Source: Pectobacterium punjabense
GTDB lineage: Bacteria; Pseudomonadota; Gammaproteobacteria; Enterobacterales; Enterobacteriaceae
Direction of reading: 5' to 3'
Assembly: GCF_012427845.1 (NCBI RefSeq)
Contig: NZ_CP038498.1
Coordinates: forward strand, 3,286,001 to 3,350,000
DNA length: 64,000 nucleotides
The translations under genes and the position numbers were made by a program. Below, one piece after another: positions 9,813 through 19,562 of this stretch; position 1 is the stretch's first letter, and the number at the start of each line of letters is the position of its first letter. The notes under the pieces are model-generated. The model was not told the origin of the DNA. It searched no databases and saw nothing but the letters and a program-made list of their open reading frames with translations.

Positions 9813-11198
9813 TTACTTACGGCGCCAGATCGTTCCCTGCGGGCCATCTTCCAGCACAATGCCCATTTCGTTTAACCGATCGCGTGCCTGATCGGCCAGC
9901 GCCCAGTCTTTCGCCGCGCGTGCATCTTTACGTTGTTGGATTAACGCTTCGATTTCTTTCACTTCATCGTTATCCACCTGCGCACCGTTTTGCAGGAACT
10001 GCTCAGGATCTTGTTCCAGCAGACCCAGCACGCCAGACAGTTTACGCAGCGCCGATGCCAGTTGGTTTGCCGCCAGTACATCTTCCGCTTTCAGGCGATT
10101 GACTTCGCGCGCCATATCAAACAACACCGAGTAGGCTTCCGGCGTGTTGAAATCATCGTCCATCGCTTCGCGGAAGCGAGCTTCAAACTCGTCACCGCCG
10201 TGCGCCTCAACGCTGAGATCGGTGCCGCGCAATGCGGTATACAGGCGTTCTAACGCCGCACGTGCCTGTTTCAAGTTATCTTCACTGTAGTTCAGTTGGC
10301 TACGGTAGTGGCCTGACATCAGGAAGTAGCGCACGGTTTCCGGGTCGTAGTACGCCAACACATCGCGCACGGTGAAGAAATTGTTGAGTGATTTTGACAT
10401 CTTCTCGCGGTCAACCATCACCATACCGGAGTGCATCCAGTAGTTCACATACGGACCATCGTGCGCACAGCTGGATTGTGCAATCTCGTTTTCGTGGTGC
10501 GGAAACATCAAATCTGAACCGCCGCCGTGAATATCAAAGTGCTCGCCGAGCTGCTTGCAGTTCATGGCAGAACATTCTATATGCCAACCAGGACGCCCTT
10601 CTCCCCACGGAGAAGACCAATGAGGCTCACCCGGTTTGGACATTTTCCATAGTACGAAGTCCATCGGGTTACGCTTCACTTCGGTAATTTCAACGCGCGC
10701 GCCAGCCTGCAACTGATCCAGATCCTGACGAGACAGCACGCCATAGCCCGGAGCGGTATCAACAGAGAACATCACATCACCATTACTCGCGACATAGGCG
10801 TGGCGGCGGGCAATCAGCGTTTCCACCATTTCGATAATGTCGGCAATATGGTGCGTCGCACGCGGCTCAGCATCCGGGCGCAGAATATTCAAGGCATCAA
10901 AATCAGCGTGCATTTCTGCGATCATGCGAGTCGTCAATTGGTCGCTGGTTTCCCCATTTTCGATCGCGCGCTTAATAATTTTGTCGTCAATATCGGTGAC
11001 ATTACGCACATACTTCAGTGAATATCCCAGATACCGCAAATAGCGCGCCACCACATCAAACGCCACGAAAGTACGCCCGTGACCGATATGACACAGGTCA
11101 TAAACGGTGATGCCACACACATACATTCCCACCTGCCCGGCGTGGATAGGTTTAAATTCCTCTTTTTGGCGACTCAGCGTATTAAAAATCTTTAGCAT
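9813..11198 (-). CDS. cysS: Cysteinyl-tRNA synthetase
   Basis: 461 residues, the length of E. coli CysS. Charges tRNA-Cys. Class I signatures are HIGH at residues 37-40 and KMSKS near 266. Zinc ligands include Cys28 (VCGITVYD) and the CSAMN and HHENE blocks. The C-terminal anticodon-binding region ends in [10 protein letters not shown]. Convergent with ybcJ. Upstream is a short tandem repeat of unknown role. Confidence 0.96.
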   Translation of the reverse strand: MLKIFNTLSRQKEEFKPIHAGQVGMYVCGITVYDLCHIGHGRTFVAFDVVARYLRYLGYSLKYVRNVTDIDDKIIKRAIENGETSDQLTTRMIAEMHADFDALNILRPDAEPRATHHIADIIEMVETLIARRHAYVASNGDVMFSVDTAPGYGVLSRQDLDQLQAGARVEITEVKRNPMDFVLWKMSKPGEPHWSSPWGEGRPGWHIECSAMNCKQLGEHFDIHGGGSDLMFPHHENEIAQSSCAHDGPYVNYWMHSGMVMVDREKMSKSLNNFFTVRDVLAYYDPETVRYFLMSGHYRSQLNYSEDNLKQARAALERLYTALRGTDLSVEAHGGDEFEARFREAMDDDFNTPEAYSVLFDMAREVNRLKAEDVLAANQLASALRKLSGVLGLLEQDPEQFLQNGAQVDNDEVKEIEALIQQRKDARAAKDWALADQARDRLNEMGIVLEDGPQGTIWRRK

Positions 11199-11221
11199 CA
11201 GGGCGTTCCAGTGTTTTTATA

Positions 11222-11271
11222 AAAAAATGGTTTTCACAAAAAATGGTCTTCACAAGAAAAATCGTGTTCAC
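11222..11271 (+). repeat. Three short tandem repeats upstream of cysS
   Basis: Copies AAAAAATGGTTTTCACA, AAAAAATGGTCTTCACA and AGAAAAATCGTGTTCAC follow each other with a 16-17 base period, starting 23 bases from the cysS start codon. This would lie in the cysS leader or core promoter. Confidence 0.7.
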
Positions 11272-11412
11272 TCGATAGGTCAATTACCGTCGCGGTTAGC
11301 ACAAGTAACATCAATACATTCAGGGTTTACACCCTAACGGCGTATTGAAACCTGAACCCTACTGTATTGCAAGGTTAATAAGAAGAGGGAATAAGAGAGA
11401 AAGGGTAAAAAT

Positions 11413-11445
11413 GAAATGGCCCGGAAGATCCGGGCCATTTCACGC
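11413..11445 (-). terminator. Terminator after the DoxX-like gene
   Basis: GAAATGGCCCGG-AAGAT-CCGGGCCATTTC is a perfect 12-bp stem. On the minus strand it is followed by ATTTTTACCC. It lies 30 bases past the DoxX-like stop. Confidence 0.8.
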
Positions 11446-11471
11446 AATTGGCGTTATTGATGAAAAAACAA

Positions 11472-11903
11472 TCAGCGCCAGCGTGGGTTCGACATCACAG
11501 AGTATTTACCACTACCAAGCAAGGCAATAGCGATACCCGCAAAGAAGAACACAGCCGTGCCTTCAACACCCCAGGCACCGGTTTTTGCCAGCGTGAAGAA
11601 ACCATCAGGGTGAACCAGCAACGTCGCGACGAGCATGGTGAAGGAAAAAATCAGTGCGGAAGGACGCGTAAAAATCCCTAAAATCATCAGGATCGGTATG
11701 ATGACTTCGCCAGCATAGACACCGTAACCAATGAAAGCAGGCAGCCCAGCATTGGTCAGCATACCTTCAATCGCACCAATTCCGCCGTGCACTTTATGCC
11801 ACCCGTGGAACAGCATCAAAACGCTGAAAGATACGCGCAGAAACAGCTTGCCAAAATCCGGTTTGTCTAATAAACGATTAATACCATCCAGAATACCCAG
11901 CAT
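11472..11903 (-). CDS. DoxX family inner-membrane protein
   Basis: 143 residues with four predicted membrane segments: LFLRVSFSVLMLFHGWHKV, the FIGYGVYAGEVIIPILMILG stretch, SALIFSFTMLVATLLV and GTAVFFFAGIAIALLG. The LFHGWHK and GEVIIP motifs mark the DoxX/YphA group, whose function in enterobacteria is unclear. It is monocistronic with its own terminator. Upstream is a CACATTA/TAATGTG inverted repeat. I do not assign a gene symbol. Confidence 0.85.
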   Translation of the reverse strand: MLGILDGINRLLDKPDFGKLFLRVSFSVLMLFHGWHKVHGGIGAIEGMLTNAGLPAFIGYGVYAGEVIIPILMILGIFTRPSALIFSFTMLVATLLVHPDGFFTLAKTGAWGVEGTAVFFFAGIAIALLGSGKYSVMSNPRWR

Positions 11904-12324
11904 AGTTCACCTATCTCTTTAGAGTTATTTGGGAAAATAAGAGTTACTCTCAGATTAATCTGAGCTGAAAAAAAAGAATACGTTGATTACGCAAAACATT
12001 GATCTGGGGCAATAAAAATCTCATTCAAATAAATTAACCATAAGTTGACCACTCAATCAATTTATTTGCTTTTAAAAGTCCACATTACATGATTAATGTG
12101 TTCATCAATGCACACCTAGCCACCGTTCTCCTTTCCCAGCGATTACCTAAATCAGAGTAGTACACATTTTTATACGATTTTTCAATCACACCCATCGTCG
12201 CCAAACAGCAGCAAGAGCGAAATACTGACTCAATCGACCAGTTATGCTATAACAGCGCTCTTGTTGTTCACCGTCTTTTGTGGACAGCACTCTTAATCAC
12301 TAAGGCTATCTAGGGTTCATTATT
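11904..12324. other. Divergent promoter region between the DoxX-like gene and ppiB
   Basis: 421 bases with no gene. AT-rich near the DoxX-like start. It contains one clear inverted repeat (12081-12100). The ppiB ribosome-binding region is weak (CTAGGGTTCATT before ATG). Confidence 0.6.
12081..12100. promoter_or_regulatory. Inverted repeat CACATTA-N6-TAATGTG
   Basis: A perfect 7-bp inverted repeat with a 6-base spacer, in the divergent region between the DoxX-like gene and ppiB. The shape suits a dimeric regulator; the protein is unknown. Confidence 0.4.
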
Positions 12325-12819
12325 ATGATTACGCTTCATACCAATCACGGCGATATCGTTATTAATACGTTTGCAGACAAAGCGCCAGTTACCGTAGAAA
12401 ACTTCCTGAACTACTGCCGCAGCGGTTTTTATGACAACACGATTTTTCACCGTGTCATTAATGGTTTTATGATTCAAGGCGGTGGTTTCGCTCCCGGTAT
12501 GGATCAAAAAGAAACCAACGCGACAATCAAAAATGAAGCCAACAATGGCCTGAAAAATACGCGTGGCACGCTGGCGATGGCTCGCACTAACGATCCGCAC
12601 TCTGCAACAGCCCAGTTCTTTATCAACCTCGTTGATAACGATTTCCTGAACTTCCGTTCAGAACGTGCCGATGGCTGGGGCTACTGCGTTTTCGCTGAAG
12701 TGACCGACGGTATGGACGTCGTTGATAAAATCAAAGGCGTGGCAACAGGCCGCAGCGGTATGCATCAGGACGTACCGAAAGAAGACGTGGTGATTACCCA
12801 CGTAACGGTCAGCGAATAA
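12325..12819 (+). CDS. ppiB: Peptidyl-prolyl cis-trans isomerase B (cytoplasmic cyclophilin)
   Basis: 164 residues, no signal peptide. Cyclophilin core blocks are present: [19 protein letters not shown] (catalytic Arg region), [20 protein letters not shown] and [17 protein letters not shown]. Catalyses proline isomerisation during folding. The order cysS (opposite strand)-ppiB-lpxH-purEK is conserved in enterobacteria. lpxH starts 10 bases after its stop. Confidence 0.95.
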   Translation: MITLHTNHGDIVINTFADKAPVTVENFLNYCRSGFYDNTIFHRVINGFMIQGGGFAPGMDQKETNATIKNEANNGLKNTRGTLAMARTNDPHSATAQFFINLVDNDFLNFRSERADGWGYCVFAEVTDGMDVVDKIKGVATGRSGMHQDVPKEDVVITHVTVSE

Positions 12820-12829
12820 TCCGACCTGC

Positions 12830-13552
12830 ATGGCAACGCTGTTCATTGCCGATCTGCATTTAAGCGTTCATGAACCGGCGATTACCGCCGGTTTTCTGCG
12901 CTTTTTACGCCAGGACGCCATTCATGCCGATGCGCTGTACATCCTCGGTGACCTGTTCGATGCCTGGATTGGTGACGATGATCCGCAACCGCTGCATGCG
13001 ACCATCGCCGCTGAGCTGTATGCATTACATCAGCGCGGCATTCCCTGTTATTTCGTGCACGGTAACCGTGATTTTTTGATCGGCAAGCGTTTCGCCCAAC
13101 AAAGCGGGCTGACACTGCTACCAACAGAAAATATCGTTGACCTCTACGGGCAGAAAATCCTCATTCTGCATGGCGATACCTTGTGCACTGACGATTTGGC
13201 CTATCAAAAATTTCGCCGCCGGGTACACAACCCGTTCATTCAGCGGCTGTTCCTGCTCTTACCTTTATCATTACGTGTGAAAATCGCTGCGAAGATGCGG
13301 GCAACCAGCCAGCAGAAGAATCAGAAGAAATCGCAGCAGATTATGGATGTGAATCCTGAGCAGGTGATTGGCCGCTTACGGCACTATCAGGTGAAGACGA
13401 TGATCCACGGGCATACTCACCGGCCAGCCATCCACCAGGTCTCTCTCGGTGATTCTCATGGCCGTCGTGCTGTTCTTGGCGCCTGGCATGAAGAAGGGTC
13501 GATGATTAAGGTCACGCCACAAAATATCGAACTGATTTCCTTCCCCTTTTAA
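12830..13552 (+). CDS. lpxH: UDP-2,3-diacylglucosamine diphosphatase
   Basis: 240 residues. Calcineurin-type metallophosphoesterase: IADLHL (metal Asp and His), [31 protein letters not shown] and the C-terminal HGHTHRP. Hydrolyses UDP-2,3-diacylglucosamine to lipid X at the inner-membrane surface in lipid A synthesis. Probably in one transcript with ppiB. Confidence 0.95.
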   Translation: MATLFIADLHLSVHEPAITAGFLRFLRQDAIHADALYILGDLFDAWIGDDDPQPLHATIAAELYALHQRGIPCYFVHGNRDFLIGKRFAQQSGLTLLPTENIVDLYGQKILILHGDTLCTDDLAYQKFRRRVHNPFIQRLFLLLPLSLRVKIAAKMRATSQQKNQKKSQQIMDVNPEQVIGRLRHYQVKTMIHGHTHRPAIHQVSLGDSHGRRAVLGAWHEEGSMIKVTPQNIELISFPF

Positions 13553-13610
13553 TACGTTTTCTGCCATTGACTTAACGGCCTCTCACCTAGTTCCCCCTGT
13601 ATTTCCGCAT

Positions 13611-13626
13611 ACGCAACCGTTTTCCT
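13611..13626. promoter_or_regulatory. PurR operator upstream of purEK
   Basis: ACGCAACCGTTTTCCT matches the PurR consensus ACGCAAACGTTTTCGT at 14 of 16 positions. It lies about 190 bases before purE; an ERIC-like repeat has been inserted between the operator and the gene. purEK is a known PurR target. Confidence 0.75.
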
Positions 13627-13697
13627 CGCCATAATGGCGTGGTATGCTCTACGCCCTCAACGCCAGACCCTCTCTGTCTGGCCGACGCAATATTGGT

Positions 13698-13777
13698 TAC
13701 CCTAAATAATTCGAGTTGCAGGACAAAACGTTAGCGTTTTGAACAACGCACATACGGCTTGAAGTATGACGGGTATA
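13698..13777. repeat. ERIC-like repeat, short form (copy 2)
   Basis: About 80 bases from TACCCTAAATAATTCGAG to GAAGTATGACGGGTATA, with the same middle segment as copy 1 (inverted orientation relative to it). It lies in the purE leader, ending 40 bases before the start codon, and would be transcribed. Confidence 0.8.
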
Positions 13778-13817
13778 CCGCGTCACGAACACGTACAATC
13801 ATAGGAGCGTCACAGGC

Positions 13818-14327
13818 ATGTCATCCAACGTTGCCCCGGCTAAAATTGCCATCGTCATGGGTTCAAAGAGTGACTGGGCCACTATGCAGTTTGCTGCGGA
13901 AATCCTCACCACGCTGAACATTCCTTTTCATACCGAAGTCGTTTCTGCACACCGGACACCAGATAAGCTGTTTAGCTTCGCTGAGCAGGCGGCAAAAAAT
14001 GGTTTTGATGTGATTATCGCTGGCGCAGGCGGCGCAGCACACCTGCCGGGTATGCTGGCAGCGAAAACGCTGGTTCCCGTGCTCGGCGTACCCGTACAAA
14101 GTTCAACGCTGAGCGGTGTAGACAGCCTGTACTCCATCGTCCAAATGCCGCGTGGCATCCCAGTCGGCACGTTGGCAATTGGCAAGGCTGGTGCAGCGAA
14201 TGCCGCTCTGCTGGCCGCACAAATTCTCGCCCTGCATGATAACGACATCGCCACCCGACTGGCCGACTGGCGCCAGGCGCAAACTGATGATGTGCTGTCT
14301 CATCCCGATCCGCGGGAGGAGGCATGA
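13818..14327 (+). CDS. purE: N5-carboxyaminoimidazole ribonucleotide mutase
   Basis: 169 residues, class I Pur[11 protein letters not shown] near the N terminus, SAHRTPD with the catalytic histidine near residue 45, and [11 protein letters not shown] are intact. Moves the carboxyl group from N5 to C4 of the imidazole ribotide in purine synthesis. It overlaps purK by 4 bases (ATGA). A PurR box is upstream. Confidence 0.96.
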   Translation: MSSNVAPAKIAIVMGSKSDWATMQFAAEILTTLNIPFHTEVVSAHRTPDKLFSFAEQAAKNGFDVIIAGAGGAAHLPGMLAAKTLVPVLGVPVQSSTLSGVDSLYSIVQMPRGIPVGTLAIGKAGAANAALLAAQILALHDNDIATRLADWRQAQTDDVLSHPDPREEA

Positions 14328-15394
14328 AACCGGTCTGCGTATTAGGCAATGGCCAGTTAGGCAGAATGCTCCGCCAGGCAGGCGAACCGTTAGGGATCGC
14401 CGTTTATCCCGTTGGGCTGGATGCAGAGCCGGAGTCGGTGCCGTTTCATAACAGTGTGATTACTGCCGAGATCGAACGCTGGCCGGAAACCGCCCTCACC
14501 CGCGAGCTGGCCGAACACACGGCGTTTGCGAACCGCGACATTTTCCCACGCCTGGCCGATCGCCTGACGCAAAAACAGCTGCTGGACTCGCTGAATCTGG
14601 CAACCGCCCCCTGGCAGCTGCTGGCCAGCGCCGATGAATGGTCACACGTCTTCTCCTCACTCGGTGAGCTCGCTATCGTTAAACGCCGCGTCGGCGGTTA
14701 CGACGGCCGTGGACAATGGCGCTTGCGTGACGGCGAACAGCAGACGCTGCCTGCTGATTGCTATGGTGAGTGCATCGTTGAGCAAGGGATTAATTTTTCT
14801 GGCGAAGTCTCACTGGTTGGCGCTCGTAATGCACATGGCAAATGCGTGTTCTATCCGCTCACTCATAACCTGCATCAGGATGGCATTCTGCGCACCAGCG
14901 TGGCTTTCCCTCAGCCCGATCCGCAGCTGCAACAGCAAGCTGAGCAGATGCTGTCCGCGATTATGAATGCGCTGGGCTATGTTGGCGTGATGGCGATGGA
15001 ATGCTTTATTGTCGGCGATCGCCTGCTCATTAACGAACTGGCGCCACGCGTACACAATAGCGGACACTGGACGCAAAATGGTGCGTCGATCAGCCAGTTT
15101 GAGCTCCACCTGCGTGCCATTCTGGATCTGCCGCTGCCAGTACCGGTCGTCGAAACCCCTTCGGTGATGGTCAATCTGATCGGAACCGATGTAAATATCG
15201 ACTGGTTGGCGTTGCCGCTGGTGCATCTGCACTGGTATGAGAAGGAGGTTCGTCCTGGCCGCAAAGTAGGACACCTCAATCTACCGTCGTCAGACACCGC
15301 ACAATTGCAGCACACACTGCAATCGTTGGCTTCTCTATTACCAGAGGAATACCACAGCGGGCTGGCGTGGGCAGAAGAAAAACTGACTGCCTGA
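14324..15394 (+). CDS. purK: N5-carboxyaminoimidazole ribonucleotide synthetase
   Basis: 356 residues. ATP-grasp enzyme: N-terminal [32 protein letters not shown], the [20 protein letters not shown] block and [14 protein letters not shown]. Uses ATP and bicarbonate to carboxylate aminoimidazole ribotide, supplying PurE. Start codon overlaps the purE stop, so coupled translation is likely. Confidence 0.96.
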   Translation: MKPVCVLGNGQLGRMLRQAGEPLGIAVYPVGLDAEPESVPFHNSVITAEIERWPETALTRELAEHTAFANRDIFPRLADRLTQKQLLDSLNLATAPWQLLASADEWSHVFSSLGELAIVKRRVGGYDGRGQWRLRDGEQQTLPADCYGECIVEQGINFSGEVSLVGARNAHGKCVFYPLTHNLHQDGILRTSVAFPQPDPQLQQQAEQMLSAIMNALGYVGVMAMECFIVGDRLLINELAPRVHNSGHWTQNGASISQFELHLRAILDLPLPVPVVETPSVMVNLIGTDVNIDWLALPLVHLHWYEKEVRPGRKVGHLNLPSSDTAQLQHTLQSLASLLPEEYHSGLAWAEEKLTA

Positions 15395-15604
15395 CGATCG
15401 GCGGCTGTTATCCGGCGGATTGCGATCTGCCGGGTAACGCGCAGTAGACTACCGCGCAATGGGATACAAAAGCAGGAACAACATCGACAGTACATCCCTC
15501 TAAAAGAGAAAAACCATCATTACGCGTGACATCAGAAAATTTGCGTTTATTATTTCATCTGCTTTTTATTTTATTTATTGTTCATTTTTTATCACTCGAT
15601 AATT

Positions 15605-15655
15605 AAATAAAGTATCAATAACGAGCCGTTAAAAATATTTAAAATAAAGTATCAA
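15605..15655 (+). repeat. Direct repeat AAATAAAGTATCAA, two copies
   Basis: Exact 14-base copies at 15605-15618 and 15642-15655, 37 bases apart (about 3.5 helical turns), upstream of sdaC. They could be regulator sites; no known consensus is matched with confidence. Confidence 0.55.
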
Positions 15656-15663
15656 GATTGATA
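15650..15663. promoter_or_regulatory. Palindrome TATCAAGATTGATA upstream of sdaC
   Basis: A perfect 6-2-6 inverted repeat which overlaps the second direct repeat, about 260 bases before sdaC. Candidate operator, regulator unknown. Confidence 0.4.
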
Positions 15664-15923
15664 TTTTAATTTACGCGGAAATTTATTAAAATATTTCCCG
15701 TCAATTCATTTCTGTGATCGCCTCAATATTATTCGCTGACCACCACGATATAGAATGCCGCCACAAAACAGTATTGACCTACTGACATAATTAGCAACAT
15801 GTCTCGTTCGTTTTTTAAACTCCGTAACGGCAGCTTGCCGATACTGTAATTTTTATAATCCACATCATGTGGCAATACTCTTGTAACAGAGTATTAATAT
15901 TTTCACCGAGGAGAGATCAGTAT

Positions 15924-17213
15924 ATGAGCACCATTCAAGATAGCAGCCAGGTATTAGAACAGGCTTCAGGATGGCGTAAAAGCGACACTGTCTGGATGCT
16001 GGGCCTCTATGGCACAGCCATCGGCGCTGGCGTGTTATTCTTACCTATCAATGCTGGTATTGGTGGGTTAATTCCGTTAATTATCATGGCACTGATTGCC
16101 TTCCCGATGACATATTATTCTCACCGTGCCTTATGCCGCTTTGTATTATCCGGCAAGAAAGGTGGCGAAGATATTACCGAAGTCGTTGAAGAACATTTCG
16201 GCGTTGGTGCAGGTAAATTAATCACTTTACTTTATTTTTTCGCTATTTATCCGATCTTATTAGTTTATAGCGTTGCTATCACCAATACAGTAGATAGCTT
16301 TATTACTCACCAATTGCACTTACCTTCTCCACCGCGTGCCGTGCTGTCATTAATATTGATCCTTGGGTTGATGTTTATTGTCCGTTTCGGTGAAGCGATG
16401 ATCGTTAAGGCAATGAGTATTCTGGTTTATCCTTTCGTTGCCGTGCTGATGTTACTGGCGCTTTATTTAATTCCGAACTGGAATACCTCTGTTTTTGAAA
16501 ACATTTCTTTGAGTTCCAGCGTAACGGGCAACGGTCTGTTAGCGACATTGTGGTTGGCTATTCCGGTGATGGTTTTCTCCTTCAACCACTCGCCAATCAT
16601 CTCTTCTTTCGCCGTTGCCAAGCGTAAAGAATATGGCGATGACGCAGAGAAAAAATGTTCACGCATCCTTTCTTATAGCCACATCATGATGGTGATGACC
16701 GTGATGTTCTTTGTCTTCAGCTGCGTACTAAGCCTTTCTCCGGCGGAGCTGATGGAAGCGAAAGCACAGAACATTTCTATTTTGTCCTATCTGGCGAACC
16801 ACTTTAACAATCCGGTCATCGGCTATCTGGCTCCAGTTATTGCCACTATCGCGATCTCTAAATCCTTCCTGGGTCACTATCTGGGCGCTGGCGAAGGTTT
16901 TAACGGCATGATCGTGAAAACCCTACGTAGCAGAGGCAAAACCATTTCCCATACCAAACTGAACCGCATCACGGCGCTGTTCATGCTGGTTACCACCTGG
17001 ATTGTCGCGACCAAGAACCCAAGCATTTTGGGTATGATCGAAACATTGGGTGGTCCGATTATCGCCTGCTTGCTGTTCCTGATGCCGATGTACGCCATCC
17101 AGAAAGTTCCAGCGATGAAGAAGTACAGCGGCCACATCAGTAACGTCTTTGTTACCCTGATGGGACTGATCGCTATTTCCGCCATTGTTTACAGCCTGCG
17201 CGATCTGCTGTAG
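15924..17213 (+). CDS. sdaC: Serine/proton symporter SdaC (HAAAP/STP family)
   Basis: 429 residues from ATG 15924 ([15 protein letters not shown]), which has GAGGAGA upstream; this matches E. coli SdaC and excludes the longer frame from 15867. About 11 membrane segments, starting with [20 protein letters not shown], the conserved first helix of the family. Imports L-serine with protons. sdaB follows 66 bases later with a terminator-like hairpin between them. Confidence 0.94.
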   Translation: MSTIQDSSQVLEQASGWRKSDTVWMLGLYGTAIGAGVLFLPINAGIGGLIPLIIMALIAFPMTYYSHRALCRFVLSGKKGGEDITEVVEEHFGVGAGKLITLLYFFAIYPILLVYSVAITNTVDSFITHQLHLPSPPRAVLSLILILGLMFIVRFGEAMIVKAMSILVYPFVAVLMLLALYLIPNWNTSVFENISLSSSVTGNGLLATLWLAIPVMVFSFNHSPIISSFAVAKRKEYGDDAEKKCSRILSYSHIMMVMTVMFFVFSCVLSLSPAELMEAKAQNISILSYLANHFNNPVIGYLAPVIATIAISKSFLGHYLGAGEGFNGMIVKTLRSRGKTISHTKLNRITALFMLVTTWIVATKNPSILGMIETLGGPIIACLLFLMPMYAIQKVPAMKKYSGHISNVFVTLMGLIAISAIVYSLRDLL

Positions 17214-17229
17214 GCCCCAGAGACTAATT

Positions 17230-17266
17230 TAACGCCAGTACGTTATTAACGGCTGGCGTTTTTTTT
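17230..17266 (+). terminator. Intercistronic terminator or attenuator between sdaC and sdaB
   Basis: AACGCCAG, a 14-base loop, CTGGCGTT and eight T residues: a textbook intrinsic terminator inside an operon. It ends 13 bases before the sdaB start. Partial read-through would lower sdaB relative to sdaC. Confidence 0.8.
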
Positions 17267-17279
17267 CAAGGAAATCGCT

Positions 17280-18647
17280 ATGGTCAGCGTATTTGATATC
17301 TTCAAAATCGGTATCGGCCCGTCCAGTTCTCATACTGTCGGCCCAATGAAAGCGGGCAAAATGTTTACCGACGATCTGGTGAATCGTGCGCTTATCCCAT
17401 CGGTGACACGCATTGTCGTTGATATTTACGGATCGCTCTCTCTAACGGGAAAAGGGCACCACACCGATATCGCCATCATTATGGGGCTTGCGGGTAACCT
17501 GCCAGATAGCGTAAACATCGATCGCATTCCGGCCTTTATTCAACAGGTGAAAGACTCTCAGCGACTACCGATACTCAACGGTCAGTATGAGGTCAGCTTC
17601 CCGCTGGAGTCTTCTCTGCGCTTCCAGCCGGAAAACCTGCCACTGCATGAAAACGGCATGACCATTCGCGCCTATAACCAGCAAGAGCTGGTGTATAGCA
17701 AAACGTATTACTCAGTCGGAGGCGGATTCGTCGTCGATCAGGAAAATTTCGGCAAACCCAATCTGGCAGAGGAAAGTGCACCCTATCCATTCTTTTCTGC
17801 CCAGAAGCTGCTGCAACATTGCCACGATCACTGCCTGTCCTTATCCGCCATCGTCCTGAAAAACGAGATTGCGATGCATGGGCGGGAGGCGCTTGAGCAC
17901 TATTTTGCCGACGTGTGGAAAACCATGCAGGACTGCATGCATCGCGGAATGAATACCGAAGGTGTATTGCCTGGGCCATTGCGCGTACCCCGCCGTGCAT
18001 CAGCGCTGCATCGCCTATTGTTCATCAACGATCGTTTCTCTAACGATCCAATGGATGCGATGGACTGGGTTAACATGTTCGCGATGGCCGTGTCGGAAGA
18101 GAATGCGGCTGGCGGACGCGTCGTTACGGCACCGACGAACGGCGCATGCGGTATTATCCCCGCCGTACTGGCCTATTACGATCGCTACGTTCAACCCGTC
18201 ACCCCAGAATCTTACCTGCGTTACTTTCTGGCATCCGGGACTATCGGCATGCTCTACAAAATGAACGCGTCTATTTCTGGGGCTGAAGTTGGCTGTCAGG
18301 GAGAAGTTGGCGTTGCCTGTTCGATGGCCGCAGCGGGTCTGGCTGAGCTACTTGGCGCCAACCCGGAACAGGTGTGCATCGCCGCAGAAATCGGCATGGA
18401 GCATAATCTGGGGCTGACATGCGACCCGGTAGCGGGTCAGGTTCAGGTACCGTGTATTGAGCGTAACGCTATCGCCTCCGTGAAGGCGATCAATGCCGCA
18501 AGAATGGCAATGCGCCGTACCAGTGAGCCACGCGTATCACTCGATAAGGTGATTGAAACCATGTATGAAACAGGCAAAGACATGAACGCCAAGTACCGTG
18601 AAACGTCTCGCGGTGGGTTGGCGATTAAAGTCGTGCTGTGCGAATAG
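17280..18647 (+). CDS. sdaB: L-serine ammonia-lyase (iron-sulfur type)
   Basis: 455 residues, the size of E. coli SdaA/SdaB. It deaminates L-serine to pyruvate and ammonia. The N-terminal beta domain begins VFDIFKIGIGPSSSHTVGP. The alpha domain has GACGIIPAVLAYY and the cysteines that bind the catalytic 4Fe-4S cluster (GCQGEVGVACSM, LTCDPVAGQVQVPC). Linkage to sdaC supports the name sdaB. Confidence 0.93.
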   Translation: MVSVFDIFKIGIGPSSSHTVGPMKAGKMFTDDLVNRALIPSVTRIVVDIYGSLSLTGKGHHTDIAIIMGLAGNLPDSVNIDRIPAFIQQVKDSQRLPILNGQYEVSFPLESSLRFQPENLPLHENGMTIRAYNQQELVYSKTYYSVGGGFVVDQENFGKPNLAEESAPYPFFSAQKLLQHCHDHCLSLSAIVLKNEIAMHGREALEHYFADVWKTMQDCMHRGMNTEGVLPGPLRVPRRASALHRLLFINDRFSNDPMDAMDWVNMFAMAVSEENAAGGRVVTAPTNGACGIIPAVLAYYDRYVQPVTPESYLRYFLASGTIGMLYKMNASISGAEVGCQGEVGVACSMAAAGLAELLGANPEQVCIAAEIGMEHNLGLTCDPVAGQVQVPCIERNAIASVKAINAARMAMRRTSEPRVSLDKVIETMYETGKDMNAKYRETSRGGLAIKVVLCE

Positions 18648-18666
18648 TCGGCGAAACACTGCTCCT

Positions 18667-18698
18667 GTTGCGTTAAATACCTGGCAGATTAACGCAAC
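18667..18698. terminator. Hairpin after sdaB, possible terminator
   Basis: GTTGCGTTAA and TTAACGCAAC form a perfect 10-bp stem with a 12-base loop, 20 bases past the sdaB stop. No T run follows, so it may instead stabilise the 3' end. Confidence 0.45.
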
Positions 18699-18735
18699 AA
18701 TCGGGGGTTAATGCGAATGATTTGGCATTAGCCCT

Positions 18736-19173
18736 TTATTTTTTATCACTTTCAGGCAGCGACCAGACAATATTGTTTTCAGCAGCCGCGATGTACCAGT
18801 CCACAGTGCTGTTAGCTGGTTTCTTGATGTTTTCATGTTTGGCGAGCGCTTTGGCAGGAAACGTCGCCGCTTTCTTCCTGATACGCAGCGGCGTCTGTTT
18901 TTTCTCACCGCTGATCTGCGCATGAAAAGATTCGACTTCCGCATCGAAGAGCACACCTTCAATCTGATGCAGACGGTTCAGCCCACGTAGAATAGAGAGC
19001 AGGCTGCTGAGCGTAATGGATTCACCCATTTCAGCCCGTTTGATCGTTGCAATCCCCAGCCCTGCCCGCTCAGCGAGATCAACCTGTGATAAACGCTGCT
19101 GGATTCTGGCATCTTTTATTCTCCGGCACAGTTCGGTAATAATTTCGCCTTCGTTCATGGTGCTGAATTTCAT
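18736..19173 (-). CDS. XRE-type helix-turn-helix transcriptional regulator
   Basis: 145 residues; ATG 19173 is preceded by AGGTAAG. The helix-turn-helix spans about residues 17-72 (RIKDARIQQRLSQVDLAERA, then GLGIATIKRAEMGE). The C-terminal half is basic up to about residue 115 (KKQTPLRIRKKAATF) and has no recognisable ligand domain. The N-terminal part resembles HipB-like regulators, but no toxin partner is adjacent. It faces sdaB. Target genes unknown. Confidence 0.85.
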   Translation of the reverse strand: MKFSTMNEGEIITELCRRIKDARIQQRLSQVDLAERAGLGIATIKRAEMGESITLSSLLSILRGLNRLHQIEGVLFDAEVESFHAQISGEKKQTPLRIRKKAATFPAKALAKHENIKKPANSTVDWYIAAAENNIVWSLPESDKK

Positions 19174-19562
19174 CTTACCTGCCGCTTACCAGAGTCATAA
19201 AATTGCGCGCATTTTATCATCAATTTTTCAAATGGCACGGACAATTGATGAACGGTAGCCATAATTTTTTTATGGTTTGATGAGACCATGAACATTCCAT
19301 CAGGTTTGCCGTCAATACGGGTTATATTTAATCGAAACAATTAAATAATATAATAATTAAAACCACTAACCAACAACCAAAAAGACACGAAAATTTAAAT
19401 AATCAAATAAAAACAACCAATTAAAAAACAATCGCTAATTTAAAAAATAAAAAGAAGACAAACACATTAACTAAGATAAACTTTTCTCTATATTCACACG
19501 ATTGTACTGCATAACCACGCTCTACTATTGAATTTCACTCTCACAGGAAAGGAACCTCCATA
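19174..19562. other. Very AT-rich divergent intergenic region
   Basis: 389 bases; the stretch 19330-19480 is almost only A and T with many AATTAAA and AAACAACCAA runs. It separates the XRE regulator from the 153-residue gene. Composition like this often marks acquired DNA bound by H-NS. No gene or exact repeat is supported. Confidence 0.65.

Larger units (their letters stand above)
15395..15923. other. Long AT-rich region upstream of sdaC
   Basis: 529 bases without a gene. The middle part (about 15530-15720) is extremely AT-rich. It holds a 14-bp direct repeat and an adjoining palindrome described separately. Probably the sdaC control region. Confidence 0.6.
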
